Source: an uncultured Pseudomonadales bacterium (GTDB lineage: Bacteria; Pseudomonadota; Gammaproteobacteria; Pseudomonadales; Cellvibrionaceae). Taken from it: a stretch of 64,000 bases of DNA. Both the position numbers and the translations under genes were made by a program. Under the pieces are notes generated by a model, which saw only the letters and a program-made list of their open reading frames with translations, made no database searches and had not been told where the DNA came from. Positions 27,307 to 36,691 of the stretch are shown here, piece by piece; position 1 is the first letter of the stretch, and each line of letters begins with the position of its first letter. The DNA lies in NCBI GenBank assembly GCA_947487765.1, contig CANKXO010000006.1, positions 186,001 through 250,000 on the forward strand, in the 5' to 3' direction.

Positions 27307-29010
27307 ATGTCATATCCATCTAAATCAGCTGCTAAACCCTGCGTAAGAACCTTCGATGAGTTTGCGCGATTAGTCGATTATTCTCTAATGAATGCCTTAA
27401 ATTCAGATCCTGATGCTGTAAAGGGGGGGGATGACTACCGTGCCCGCCAAGTATTTTCTGGGCATTTTGTACCGGTAAAACCAACGCCGCTTGCAGAGCC
27501 AGAATATATCACCCATAGCAGCACTTTTTTTGATGAGCTTGGCCTGAGCGACGAGCTGGTATTGAATGAAAAATTCCGCCAGCTATTTTCTGGCGATATA
27601 TCCGTCGCACAGGAACCTATGCGTCAGGTTGGCTGGGCCACAGGTTATGCGCTATCAATTTATGGCACCGAATATACTCAGCAATGTCCATTTGGTACGG
27701 GGAATGGTTATGGTGATGGCCGAGCTGTATCGGTATTTGAAGGGGTAATGAATGGCCAGCGCTGGGAAATGCAGCTAAAAGGTGGTGGCCCAACACCTTA
27801 TTGCCGTGGCGCCGATGGGCGGGCAGTACTGCGTTCCAGTGTGCGTGAGTTTCTGGCACAGGAACATATGCAGGCCTTAGGTGTGCCCACATCACGCTCA
27901 TTAACATTATATGTGTCCAAATCCGAGACCGTTACCCGGCCTTGGTATTCTCGGGATTCCCACTCTGCCAACCCTGATATTTTGGTGGATAATCCAGTGG
28001 CCATTTCAACTCGCGTTGCTCCGTCCTTTTTACGTGTTGGTCAGCTAGAGTTATTTGCCCGCCGTGCTCGCAGCAATGTTCACCCCGGAGCATTGGAAGA
28101 GCTGCATATGATAGTGTCGCACCTCATTGAGCGGGAATACAAAAAAGAGATTGACCAAGGCCTTGCCTTTGCAGATCAATTAATTGAGTTAGCGAAGTTA
28201 TTTCGCCAGCGACTGACGTCACTGGTGGCCAATTGGCTACGCATCGGTTACTGCCAAGGTAATTTTAACAGTGACAACTGTGCCGCCGGTGGCTTTACTC
28301 TTGACTATGGTCCCTTTGGGTTTTGTGAAATTTTTGATCCTGAATTTCAACCTTGGACTGGCGGCGGCAAACACTTTTCATTCTTCAATCAGCCAGCCGC
28401 AGCGGAAGCAAATTACCATATGTTTTGGACGGCGGTGAGACCATTACTTTCAGAAAACACTGAAGCGTTAGAGCAGCTCGACCAAGTGCGCCGTGACTTT
28501 GCAGAGGTTATGCAAAAAGAAATGGAAAAAATGTGGGCAGCCAAACTGGGCCTGACGGAATATAATCCATCGCTAGTGAACAAACTCATGCAGCTAATGG
28601 TTCGCTCTGAAGTAGATTACACTATTTTCTTCCGCGAGCTATCCGATATACCAGAAGATATTTCACTATTAAAAAAGAGCTTCTACGTTAACACCTCACA
28701 AGAACTCGATGAGCAATGGCAATCCTGGCTAACAACTTGGCGTGGTCTCGTTATTGAAAGCGGCAATGTAGCGGATATATCAACAACAATGAAACAGACC
28801 AACCCAAAATACACATGGCGGGAATGGTTAGTTGTCCCTGCGTACCAGCAAGCCATGCAGGGCGACTACACATTAATCAAAGAGCTACAAGAAGTGCTTA
28901 GTCATCCCTATGAGGAGCAATCACAAGAGGTAGAAGATAAATACTACCGCCTAAAACCTAAAGCATTTTTTAACACTGGTGGAGTGTCACACTATAGTTG
29001 CTCATCTTGA
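27307..29010 (+). CDS. selO: SelO/YdiU-family protein adenylyltransferase (AMPylase)
   Basis: 567 aa from ATG 27307 (a GTG at 27298 is also in frame). Pseudokinase-fold SelO signatures: [79 protein letters not shown] with the metal-binding Asn/Asp, and the C-terminal YSCSS redox tail. SelO proteins transfer AMP from ATP to protein Ser/Thr/Tyr during oxidative stress. In this protein the last residues carry Cys where animal SelO has selenocysteine. It is longer than E. coli YdiU (about 480 aa). Confidence 0.93.
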   Translation: MSYPSKSAAKPCVRTFDEFARLVDYSLMNALNSDPDAVKGGDDYRARQVFSGHFVPVKPTPLAEPEYITHSSTFFDELGLSDELVLNEKFRQLFSGDISVAQEPMRQVGWATGYALSIYGTEYTQQCPFGTGNGYGDGRAVSVFEGVMNGQRWEMQLKGGGPTPYCRGADGRAVLRSSVREFLAQEHMQALGVPTSRSLTLYVSKSETVTRPWYSRDSHSANPDILVDNPVAISTRVAPSFLRVGQLELFARRARSNVHPGALEELHMIVSHLIEREYKKEIDQGLAFADQLIELAKLFRQRLTSLVANWLRIGYCQGNFNSDNCAAGGFTLDYGPFGFCEIFDPEFQPWTGGGKHFSFFNQPAAAEANYHMFWTAVRPLLSENTEALEQLDQVRRDFAEVMQKEMEKMWAAKLGLTEYNPSLVNKLMQLMVRSEVDYTIFFRELSDIPEDISLLKKSFYVNTSQELDEQWQSWLTTWRGLVIESGNVADISTTMKQTNPKYTWREWLVVPAYQQAMQGDYTLIKELQEVLSHPYEEQSQEVEDKYYRLKPKAFFNTGGVSHYSCSS

Positions 29011-29214
29011 TCTTGAATGTAAATTTAAGCCAGCTGATTAACTTTATTCTTAGCGAATTATGGAAAAGTGCGAGTAGTTGAAAAATAGCGTTGTTAGAAA
29101 ACCTAAACAAAAAATGGGCTTGGATATTTTTTAAAGCGTTCTTATTGGCTCTATTGTGTCGTAATGAGCCTGATGTCGTTACACAATGCCATCAAAAAAG
29201 ATAGAGCAAGGGTG

Positions 29215-29240
29215 GATTGCGGTTCAAGTCCCCCCGCCAC
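29215..29240 (+). other. tRNA 3'-end-like fragment (possible attachment-site remnant)
   Basis: GATTGCGGTTCAAGTCCCCC continuing CGCCAC resembles a T-arm (TTCAAGT loop) and acceptor end. The 5' parts of a tRNA are missing to the left and the T-stem is imperfect. It lies about 100 bp from a second such fragment on the other strand. Confidence 0.4.
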
Positions 29241-29300
29241 AAAACCACTGCTAAGCTCAAACCCCTAAACTCATATAAAGCCTAAAAGTCAGTCAATAAA

Positions 29301-29330
29301 AAACCCCAATTCCGTTAAGAATTGAGGTTT
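29301..29330. terminator. Terminator hairpin between two tRNA-like fragments
   Basis: AAACCCCAATTC / GAATTGAGGTTT with a CGTTAA loop, one mismatch, and an A-tract on its left that gives a T-tract on the minus strand. It therefore terminates transcription coming from the tRNA-like 3' end at 29337-29360. Confidence 0.75.
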
Positions 29331-29336
29331 AGTATT

Positions 29337-29360
29337 TGGTGGAGCAGAACGGATTTGAAC
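29337..29360 (-). other. tRNA 3'-end fragment with CCA (probable att site)
   Basis: On the minus strand this reads TTCAAATCCGTTCTGCTCC followed by ACCA: T-loop, T-stem half, acceptor half and encoded CCA, followed by a terminator hairpin as at a real tRNA gene end. The rest of the tRNA is absent to the right, as expected when an island has integrated into a tRNA 3' end and the intact gene sits at its far border. Confidence 0.55.
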
Positions 29361-29488
29361 TAAATAGTTATCTGGGTGCTATAAAGTATTGATTGCGGCT
29401 ACAGCGGAGTAATTTTTAACCAGCCTTTTTTCCTATTCTGCCAACCTTTGCTGAATTAAATTATAATATTTTTTCGATTATTTTTGTC

Positions 29489-29874
29489 GTCCGCCGAAGG
29501 TTTTTTCGACGTCCGCGAGTAAATTTGTAGTCGTCCTTGAATATTCAAATTATTTAAACAGGTGGATTTGCCGTCCGTCTTTCATTTTCTCCGTCCGCCG
29601 TTTGTTACTTTATAACCATGGTTTTCATCATTTATTCTTTATGCTTACAAATCTAAGTCCGTCAGTGCTGCCAATTAAGTCCGTGGCTTGGTGGCTCTAA
29701 GTCCGCAACCTCAGAATTTACCGTCCGCAGCCCGATAGCTAAAGTCCGTTAAGGTGCCACCTGCGTCCGTAACTTTATATCCCATAGTCCGCCAAGGTTG
29801 CCAGCTCCGTCCGCAGCCTGATAGCCCGACGTCCGCGCACTATTTTGTAGGCGTCCGTCGTTAGGTTGACGGAT
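29489..29874 (+). repeat. Periodic GTCCG array, about 22-nt period, with variable intervening sequence
   Basis: GTCCG occurs at 29489, 29511, 29573, 29593, 29657, 29679, 29701, 29723, 29744, 29765, 29787, 29809, 29831 and 29853 (GTCCT at 29533). Steps are 22, 22, 40, 20, 64, 22, 22, 22, 21, 21, 22, 22, 22, 22, so long gaps are near multiples of the period. The preceding base is always A or C and the following one C or T wherever GTCCG is intact. The 16-17 nt between motifs differ, yet a few related types recur (29723/29809, 29744/29787, 29511/29831, 29593/29765). It is not a simple tandem duplication and not CRISPR-like in repeat length. It lies just inside the tRNA-end fragment. A TATAAT box at 29462 precedes it. 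Confidence 0.85.
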
Positions 29875-30042
29875 GATGTTTATATTTTTCCTTTCTTCTT
29901 GGGAAAGTATAGCTAGAGAGCTATAAAGCGATATAGTTCATATGTTTAGAAAATAGCGTGTCAACGTCATCATATCGAAACCTTTTCTATTGGCTTTTAC
30001 TTGTGTTCGATGAAATTCAGATCAGGATTGTAAGACGGTTAA

Positions 30043-30945
30043 TTACCCCTTTTCTGCTTCAGCTTTTTTGTCTTTAAGTATCTGTTGTAAATTTTTATCG
30101 TTCTCAATTACAAGAGCAATAAATTTTATTTTGACTTGTTCTTTTAATAAAGCGTTTTTCTTCTCGTGAAATTTATCATGATCATTGCTTGTAAATGTCA
30201 TATTCGGAGTTTGATAAACCCGGTTTTCAGCAAACATAAAAGGGAGTTCTTTATCTTTATATTCTCTCTCTGGTTTTCGCTTGGAGCGTTCTGGTAAATT
30301 ATTAATGACCTCTGCCATATCTGCGGTCGCAGACAACCCGATAGATAAACGGAATTGATAGTTAAGGTATTGCTCCAACCCATAAAGCATTGGCCTTTTA
30401 TATTCACCCGCTTCGTAATATACCCAATTTTCTTGTTGAATTAAGCGATCAAGACCATTTTCTAATGATTCATTAATGACCTTGAACACCTCATTATCGG
30501 GATCACCATTCAATAATAATTCACGGACTGTTTTTTGTACTTGTTGGGCAGTTCCGTACTGCATATGAAAATCCGCATAAAGTCCTCTCATCCAGCGCTG
30601 AATGTCTTGAGCTGTCTGCACTTGTCCAGAATTACCATAGCGCTGTAACTCATTAACGTAATCACCATAAGACAAAAGAGCTTCTTGTAGTTTTTTGTAG
30701 CCATTTTCCATTTCAAAGGATGTGAGTGCGTAATCTTTACTAAACAATGACATTAACTCGGAATAGGCATCATTATATTTAGCGAGTTCATTTGCACCTT
30801 TGTCGTAGAGTTGTTTATGTATCTCTTCAGCAAAGAGCTGCTTACGGTTTTTTTCCTCAAAATAGTCATTTCCAAGGAAGGCAGCCGCTGCTATTACCGC
30901 ACCGATCAGCATTAAAATAGTATCTTTTTTTAAATCTTTGATCAT
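30043..30945 (-). CDS. Unknown protein with N-terminal membrane anchor
   Basis: 300 aa. One transmembrane segment at residues about 10-26 (TILMLIGAVIAAAAFLGND) is followed by a long, mostly helical, charged domain containing a Tyr-rich middle (ENWVYYEAGEYKRPMLYGLEQYLNYQF). The bulk would face the periplasm or cytosol as a single-anchor protein. No family is recognised. Its 3' end is about 170 bp right of the GTCCG array, and it is the only intact gene between the tRNA fragment and the restriction operon. Confidence 0.6.
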   Translation of the reverse strand: MIKDLKKDTILMLIGAVIAAAAFLGNDYFEEKNRKQLFAEEIHKQLYDKGANELAKYNDAYSELMSLFSKDYALTSFEMENGYKKLQEALLSYGDYVNELQRYGNSGQVQTAQDIQRWMRGLYADFHMQYGTAQQVQKTVRELLLNGDPDNEVFKVINESLENGLDRLIQQENWVYYEAGEYKRPMLYGLEQYLNYQFRLSIGLSATADMAEVINNLPERSKRKPEREYKDKELPFMFAENRVYQTPNMTFTSNDHDKFHEKKNALLKEQVKIKFIALVIENDKNLQQILKDKKAEAEKG

Positions 30946-31306
30946 AGTGAAATCTCGTCATTACATTGATGAATGTATACAATTAATAATCTTGTCCCTT
31001 ACCACTCGAAGTTAAATAATACGTTTTACTTCCTGAGAAATAGAGGTGCGGATAGCCTAATATCCGTTGCACAGTTCTTGTACTTCTTTTTTAAATGGTT
31101 TGAATAATCAGAATAGATTTTTCTAAGTAAAACCTGTAAGTAAAAACAGTGCTGTTTATCCATTAGTTAATTCGGCGATGTCCGAAATTAAAAGTGTTTT
31201 TATATTCTAATGGAATTGATTGATAGATTGTAAAAATATCCAACGATAGATAAGTATCCATGAATGAAAATGGCAGAGAGCCTACGATTAAAGGTAGCTT
31301 GATGAA
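30946..31306. other. Intergenic region, nothing recognised
   Basis: AT-rich region upstream of the membrane-anchored gene. No repeat unit, RNA or remnant could be supported. Confidence 0.3.
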
Positions 31307-31665
31307 TTAATCAATTTCTTTGAGTATCTCTTGTGTGGCTCGTTCAGCCTTATGACACATGTCGATATCAAATAAAGCAAAATGGCATTCACTGGTATCT
31401 ATACCAAGGTGTTCTGCGAGGGAAGAGTAGGCATCTGTACGAGTCATCAGCTCATTCTTGTAAAGTGCGAAAAAAAGGGGCCTTACAGGCCCGTCTAGCC
31501 TATCGAATTTAGTTCCGTGAGGTAGATTTATGTACAGGTGCATGCCGACCACAGCGCCGACATTGGTATAGCCATGGCCATTTACTGTAGGAACGCCCAT
31601 ATACGGCTTTGTGGTTGACTATTTCAATAGTGCCACGACAGTGTGGACATTCGGTGGGCTAGGTG
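31307..31665 (-). pseudogene. DUF3268 zinc-finger protein remnant, frameshifted
   Basis: The 3' frame (31600-31307) encodes GAVVGMHLYINLPHGTKFDRL, DAYSSLAEHLGIDTSECHF and ALFDIDMCHKA, the conserved second half of DUF3268 proteins. The expected zinc-knuckle first half (CPHCRGTIEIVN, YGRSYSKWPWLYQC) is present immediately upstream on the same strand but in another frame. They would join near 31553 by a one-base change. A stop precedes the zinc knuckle and no start codon is left. Such proteins are common in phages and islands. Confidence 0.65.
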
Positions 31666-31896
31666 AGTTTTTTCTTAAAGCGCGAATCAGTGCGAGTCCG
31701 CTAAGTCTGAAAGCGCCGCCGTGGATTAGCCTCCCTAAGTCCGTGAATGCCTTTGCAGAGGTTTTCAAGTAGTAGCATCCACATGATCTTTTTATACAGG
31801 CTCCGCTGACAAGGTTAATAGGAAGGTACTTCTTTCTGCCTATAAGCTGCATGCTAATGACGGTAAACTTACCCTCTACAGATCTCCTTACTACGT

Positions 31897-32120
31897 GGCT
31901 TTGAGTGAGGAGTTGTGCTGGTTAACGGTGAAGTCCACTCTCACAAGGCACTAGCTAATAAGGTGGGTTTGGCAAAAATTATGTCAGCCATATAGTCAAT
32001 CTGACCACCTTAGACCTGGATATTATCTAAGCAATATTAGATGACACCTTGCCGAATAGTATCCGATTGGAAGATCTGGCCATTGCAACACAGATGTGTT
32101 TGGGTGGAGCAAAGTGGTAA
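31897..32120 (+). pseudogene. C-terminal remnant of a large serine recombinase
   Basis: With two in-frame stops and one frameshift, the plus strand reads GFE-stop-GVVLVNGEV, HSHKALANKVGLAK, then NYVSHIVNLTTLDLDII-stop-AILDDTLPNSIRLEDLAIAT. This aligns well to residues near the C-terminus of the intact recombinase at 40096-41898 (INGEVGSLKELAEKVGVDN, YVSRMVNLTTLAPDIITAIL, DETLPEEITLEDLALRT). Only the last ~75 codons remain, and the orientation is opposite to the intact copy. Confidence 0.75.
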
Positions 32121-32379
32121 GGTTGGTCTACAACAGTAGAAAGGTCAATAGTTATACAGTCAGGTGTAATCCCTAAATATAACCAGGTGCTTAATTTCAA
32201 TATTATTGGCGGTCTAATAATTAATCTACTCCTGCTACTAAATACACTGTAAGCTCATCTAGTGGTATATTGCCTCCCCCAAAAGGCTTAATCCATAGTT
32301 AAAACCAAGGTATTACCAACTTATAAATAGGTGACAGGTCATAAATCGACTTGCCTGCAGGTAAAAGTGAAATAGAAAG

Positions 32380-35300
32380 ATGACAAAAGAGCAGCAGATC
32401 GAAGCAGCTTTCATTCAAAAGCTTCAAGACCTCAAATACACTTACCGAGACGATATTCGCGATAAAGATAGTCTTGAGCAAAACTTCCGGAGAAAATTTG
32501 AAACCCTCAATCACGTTCGTTTGACCGATTCGGAATTTGCTCGTCTACGTGATGAAATTGTCAATTCAGATGTCTTCATGGCGGCTAAAACTCTGCGTGA
32601 ACGTAATACCTTCCAGCGTGAAGATGGCACCCCGTTGCAATACACCTTGGTCAATATCAAAGATTGGTGCAAAAACGAATTCGAAGTTATTAACCAGTTA
32701 CGGATTAATACAGATAACAGCCATCACCGCTACGATGTTATTTTGCTGATAAACGGCGTGCCCGTGGTTCAAATTGAGCTGAAAACGCTTGGCCTCACCC
32801 CACGCCGTGCCATGGAGCAAATTGTTGAATATAAGAATGATATTGGTAATGGCTATGCCAATACGCTGCTTTGTTTTATGCAGCTATTTATCGTTAGCAA
32901 TCGCGATAATACGCTCTATTTTGCTAATAACCACAACCAGCATTTCAGCTTCAATGCCGATGAGCGCTTTTTACCCATTTATCAGCTTGCCAAAGAAGAC
33001 AATACCAAGATCACTCATTTAGACGATTTCGCTGATAATTTCTTAGCCAAATGTACTCTAGGCCAAATGATCAGCCGCTATATGGTGCTGGTTGCTAACG
33101 AGCAAAAGTTGATGATTATGCGTCCGTATCAAATATATGCGGTAAAGGCGATTGTCGATTGTATTCATCAAAATCGAGGAAACGGCTATATCTGGCATAC
33201 GACAGGCAGTGGTAAGACCCTTACTTCTTTTAAATCTTCAACGCTGTTAAAGGACAATCCCGACATTGATAAATGTCTATTTGTCGTAGATCGAAAAGAC
33301 CTTGATCGTCAGACCCGTGAAGAATTTAATAAGTTTCAAGAGGGTTGTGTTGAAGAAAATACCAATACCGAAGCCTTGGTGCGGCGTATGTTGTCGGATG
33401 ATTATGCGGATAAAGTCATTGTTACAACCATACAAAAACTTGGCCTTGCACTGGATGAAAACAGCAAGCGTAGTCAACAGAATAAACAGAGTGGCAAGCA
33501 AACCTATAAAGAACGACTTGAGCCACTACGTGATCAAAGAATAATATTTATTTTTGATGAATGTCACCGCTCTCAGTTTGGTGATAATCATCAGGCTATT
33601 AAAGCCTTCTTCCCTAAAGCGCAATTATTTGGATTTACAGGTACACCGATTTTTGAAGATAACGCTACCTATAAGAAAATTGACGGGACAATAGGTTCAT
33701 ACAAAACCACCGAAGATATTTTTCAAAAGCAGTTACACGCCTATACCATTACTAACGCCATTGATGATCGCAATGTGCTGCGCTTCCATATCGACTATTT
33801 CGGTGAGAAGCCTAAAGACAATAATGGAAATAAAAAGAAGAAATCAAAACCCAAGCTGCCATCACCTGAAGCCGTTGTTGGAGAAATACTTAAAAAACAC
33901 GATGCAGCTACTAATCAACGGAGGTTTAACGCTGTATTGGCTACAGCCTCTATCAATAACGCTATTGAATACTATCAGCTATTCAAGCAGGCGCAGGCTG
34001 AAAAATTGGCAGAAGACGACAGCTATACAGCCTTGAATATCGCCTGCGTTTTTTCACCACCTGCTGAAGGCAATAAAGATGTGCAGCAAATACAGGAAGA
34101 CTTGCCGCAAGAAAAAGAAGATAACCAGCAAGCGCCTGATGAGAAAAAGGTAGCGTTGAAAACCATTATTGCGGATTACAACGCGCAATACGGTACAAAC
34201 CACACCATAAGCGAATTCGATCTTTATTATCAGGACGTGCAGCAACGCATTAAAGATCAGAAATACACCAATAAGGATTACCCGCATAAAAACAAAATCG
34301 ATATTGTGATTGTTGTCGATATGTTGCTGACGGGTTTTGATTCCAAATATCTTAATACACTGTATGTAGATAAAAGCCTGAAATATCACGGTCTCATCCA
34401 AGCTTTTTCGCGCACTAACCGTGTGCTCAATGATACCAAGCCCTATGGGAATATTTTGGATTTTCGCTATCAAGAAGATGCTGTGAATACGGCGATCGCT
34501 CGTTTCTCAGGGCAGGATAAAGACCGCGCCAAAGAAATTTGGTTGGTTGATCCCGCCTCACAGGTTATTGAAAATTTAGACAGCGCCGTAGGTGATTTGG
34601 AAAAGTTCATGGACTCTCAAGGGTTGGCTTGTACACCTGAAAACGTCAATAACCTCAAAGGAGATGCCGCCAGAAGCGAATTTATAAACCGCTTCAAAGA
34701 AGTGCAGCGCTTAAAAACCCAGCTCGATCAATATACCGACCTGAATGAAGAGCAGGTAGCAAGTGTCGATGCCTTACTTCCTGAAGACCAATTACGTAGT
34801 TTTAAAGGCATGTATCTGGAAACCGCTCAACGTCTGAGGGCACAGCAAGCTAAAGGTAGTGATGACCCCAATGATCCAGTGCAGCAGCTAGAATTCGAAT
34901 TGGTGCTGTTTGCTTCAGCCGTGATTGATTACGACTACATCATGAGTTTGATCGCTAAATCTACAGATGATGATAAACCGAGTAAACATAAGATGAGTCG
35001 CCAACAATTGATCGACTTGATCAGCTCAAGTGCTAACCTGATGGATGAGCGTGATGATATTGTCGATTATATCAATAGCTTGCCTACCGATATAAGCCTC
35101 AATGAAAAAGCTATTCGCGAAGGTTATCAAAAATTCAAATCCGAAAAGTCTATGAAAGAAATCGTTGCCATTGCAGATAAACACGGTGTCGCTAATGAAG
35201 CCTTGCAAGGTTTTATAGATAACATTTTAGATCGCATGATCTTCGACGGCGAACAGCTTAGCGAATTGCTAGAGCCACTAGATTTAGGTTGGAAAGCCCG

Positions 35301-35397
35301 AACACAGGCAGAGTTGGCGTTAATGGAAGAATTAGTACCTTTGCTCAATAAACTGGCTCAGGGTAGAGAGATTTCGGGGTTGGCAGCGTATGAATAA
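32380..35397 (+). CDS. hsdR: Type I restriction enzyme HsdR subunit
   Basis: 1005 aa. Nuclease domain with the D/E-x-K core (VVQIELKTLG, about residues 128-137), then SF2 translocase motifs: Walker A GYIWHTTGSGKTLTSF (about 269-284), motif II FIFDECHRSQ (about 389-398), motif III GFTGTPI, and motif VI region HGLIQAFSRTNRV. The C-terminal helical domain binds the methylase core. It cleaves unmethylated DNA after ATP-driven translocation. First gene of the operon; its stop overlaps the hsdS start by 8 nt. Confidence 0.97.
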   Translation: MTKEQQIEAAFIQKLQDLKYTYRDDIRDKDSLEQNFRRKFETLNHVRLTDSEFARLRDEIVNSDVFMAAKTLRERNTFQREDGTPLQYTLVNIKDWCKNEFEVINQLRINTDNSHHRYDVILLINGVPVVQIELKTLGLTPRRAMEQIVEYKNDIGNGYANTLLCFMQLFIVSNRDNTLYFANNHNQHFSFNADERFLPIYQLAKEDNTKITHLDDFADNFLAKCTLGQMISRYMVLVANEQKLMIMRPYQIYAVKAIVDCIHQNRGNGYIWHTTGSGKTLTSFKSSTLLKDNPDIDKCLFVVDRKDLDRQTREEFNKFQEGCVEENTNTEALVRRMLSDDYADKVIVTTIQKLGLALDENSKRSQQNKQSGKQTYKERLEPLRDQRIIFIFDECHRSQFGDNHQAIKAFFPKAQLFGFTGTPIFEDNATYKKIDGTIGSYKTTEDIFQKQLHAYTITNAIDDRNVLRFHIDYFGEKPKDNNGNKKKKSKPKLPSPEAVVGEILKKHDAATNQRRFNAVLATASINNAIEYYQLFKQAQAEKLAEDDSYTALNIACVFSPPAEGNKDVQQIQEDLPQEKEDNQQAPDEKKVALKTIIADYNAQYGTNHTISEFDLYYQDVQQRIKDQKYTNKDYPHKNKIDIVIVVDMLLTGFDSKYLNTLYVDKSLKYHGLIQAFSRTNRVLNDTKPYGNILDFRYQEDAVNTAIARFSGQDKDRAKEIWLVDPASQVIENLDSAVGDLEKFMDSQGLACTPENVNNLKGDAARSEFINRFKEVQRLKTQLDQYTDLNEEQVASVDALLPEDQLRSFKGMYLETAQRLRAQQAKGSDDPNDPVQQLEFELVLFASAVIDYDYIMSLIAKSTDDDKPSKHKMSRQQLIDLISSSANLMDERDDIVDYINSLPTDISLNEKAIREGYQKFKSEKSMKEIVAIADKHGVANEALQGFIDNILDRMIFDGEQLSELLEPLDLGWKARTQAELALMEELVPLLNKLAQGREISGLAAYE

Positions 35398-36691
35398 AGT
35401 AATAAAAACAGAATTAGTGCCAGAACTACGTTTCCCTAAGTTTAAGGGTCAAGGAGCGTGGAAATTGGTGCGCCTTAATCAATTAGGGGAGCTGGTTTCA
35501 GGTTTAACGTATAGCCCTGATGATGTTCGGGAAGAGGGTTTGCTAGTCCTCAGATCATCGAATGTTCAAAATGGGCATATTTTACTGGAAGACAAGGTAT
35601 ACGTTAGGCCAGACATTAAGGGCGCAAATCTGTCAATGTCTGATGATATTTTGATTTGCGTTAGGAATGGCTCTAAACCGTTAATTGGGAAAAATGCACT
35701 AATACCTAAAGGGATTCCATTGAGTACCCACGGCGCCTTTATGACTGTCTTTAGGTCTCCATCGGCAAAATTTGTATACCAGTTATTTCAAACCTCTGCT
35801 TATGAAAGGCAGGTTGAGGCTGATTTAGGTGCAACAATAAACTCAATAAATGGAAACCAGTTTAAGAAATACGAGTTCTGCGTTCCAAAGTCAGAGGGTG
35901 AGCAACAAAAAATCGCCGACTGCCTGTCTTCTCTCGATGAGTTAATCGCAGCGCATACCCAAAAGCACCAATTACTTCGATATTATAAGAAGGGGTTACT
36001 GCAAAATCTCTTTCCAGAGGAAGGTGAAAAAGTTCCGACACTGCGCTTCCCTGAGTTTTCGAATCGAATCAATTGGAAAGAATTTAAGATTGGAGATTTT
36101 ATTTTACATCACAAAGGTGGAGCAGCATTAACACCAAAAGATTTTGTACAAAAATCAAGTTCAGAAGTTATTTCTAAAAAAGCAATAACTGGTGGCGGAA
36201 TACTTAAAATCAACGACGGAGATGAGACCTACTGCTCAGATGAATTTTTCGCTTCAAACTCTAAGTCCGTCGTAGACAACACGTATCTGATGACTACTTT
36301 GAGGGACTTGGTGCCTTCAGGCCCGAGTATTGGTTATATCGTGAAATTTGGTGCAGACAAAAGTTATATCTTGGCTCAAGGAGTTTACGGGCTTAAACCA
36401 AAAAAGACTTATTCCTCTGACTTTCTAATTCATTTTTCTAATACAGGAGTTTACAGGCAGATGATGCAGTCAGTTATGGTTGGCAGCACCCAAGTACATA
36501 TTAGGAATGGTGACTTTCTAAAACTTCCAATAATGTCGCCAGAAAAAGACGAACAGCAAAAAGTTGCTGATTTTCTTACATCGGTTGACGAACTAATCAC
36601 AGCTCAAGCGAAAAAAATAGATGAGTTAAAAGCTCATAAAAGAGGCTTAATGCAAAGGCTTTTCCCTCCCGCGGATGAGGTGGTGGAATGA
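35390..36691 (+). CDS. hsdS: Type I restriction-modification specificity subunit HsdS
   Basis: 433 aa with two target recognition domains, each beginning with a LRFPKF/LRFPEF-type segment (residues about 12 and 218) and each followed by a conserved coiled-coil spacer (EQQKIADCLSSLDELIAAHTQKHQLL and EQQKVADFLTSVDELITAQAKKIDEL). The duplicated spacers set the distance between the two half-sites recognised. Overlaps the next gene by ATGA. Confidence 0.95.
   Translation: MNKVIKTELVPELRFPKFKGQGAWKLVRLNQLGELVSGLTYSPDDVREEGLLVLRSSNVQNGHILLEDKVYVRPDIKGANLSMSDDILICVRNGSKPLIGKNALIPKGIPLSTHGAFMTVFRSPSAKFVYQLFQTSAYERQVEADLGATINSINGNQFKKYEFCVPKSEGEQQKIADCLSSLDELIAAHTQKHQLLRYYKKGLLQNLFPEEGEKVPTLRFPEFSNRINWKEFKIGDFILHHKGGAALTPKDFVQKSSSEVISKKAITGGGILKINDGDETYCSDEFFASNSKSVVDNTYLMTTLRDLVPSGPSIGYIVKFGADKSYILAQGVYGLKPKKTYSSDFLIHFSNTGVYRQMMQSVMVGSTQVHIRNGDFLKLPIMSPEKDEQQKVADFLTSVDELITAQAKKIDELKAHKRGLMQRLFPPADEVVE

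Noticed and set aside
29200-29380. Complete tRNA or tmRNA gene
   Set aside because: Only 3' T-arm/acceptor parts are present; no matching 5' acceptor strand, D-arm or anticodon arm could be found on either side.
29489-29874. CRISPR array
   Set aside because: The constant part is only 5-7 nt and the period 22 nt, far below CRISPR repeat-spacer sizes; no cas gene is near.
31619-31852. 77-codon minus-strand frame upstream of the DUF3268 remnant
   Set aside because: No recognised content; it ends out of frame within the zinc-knuckle coding tract and lies in decayed DNA.
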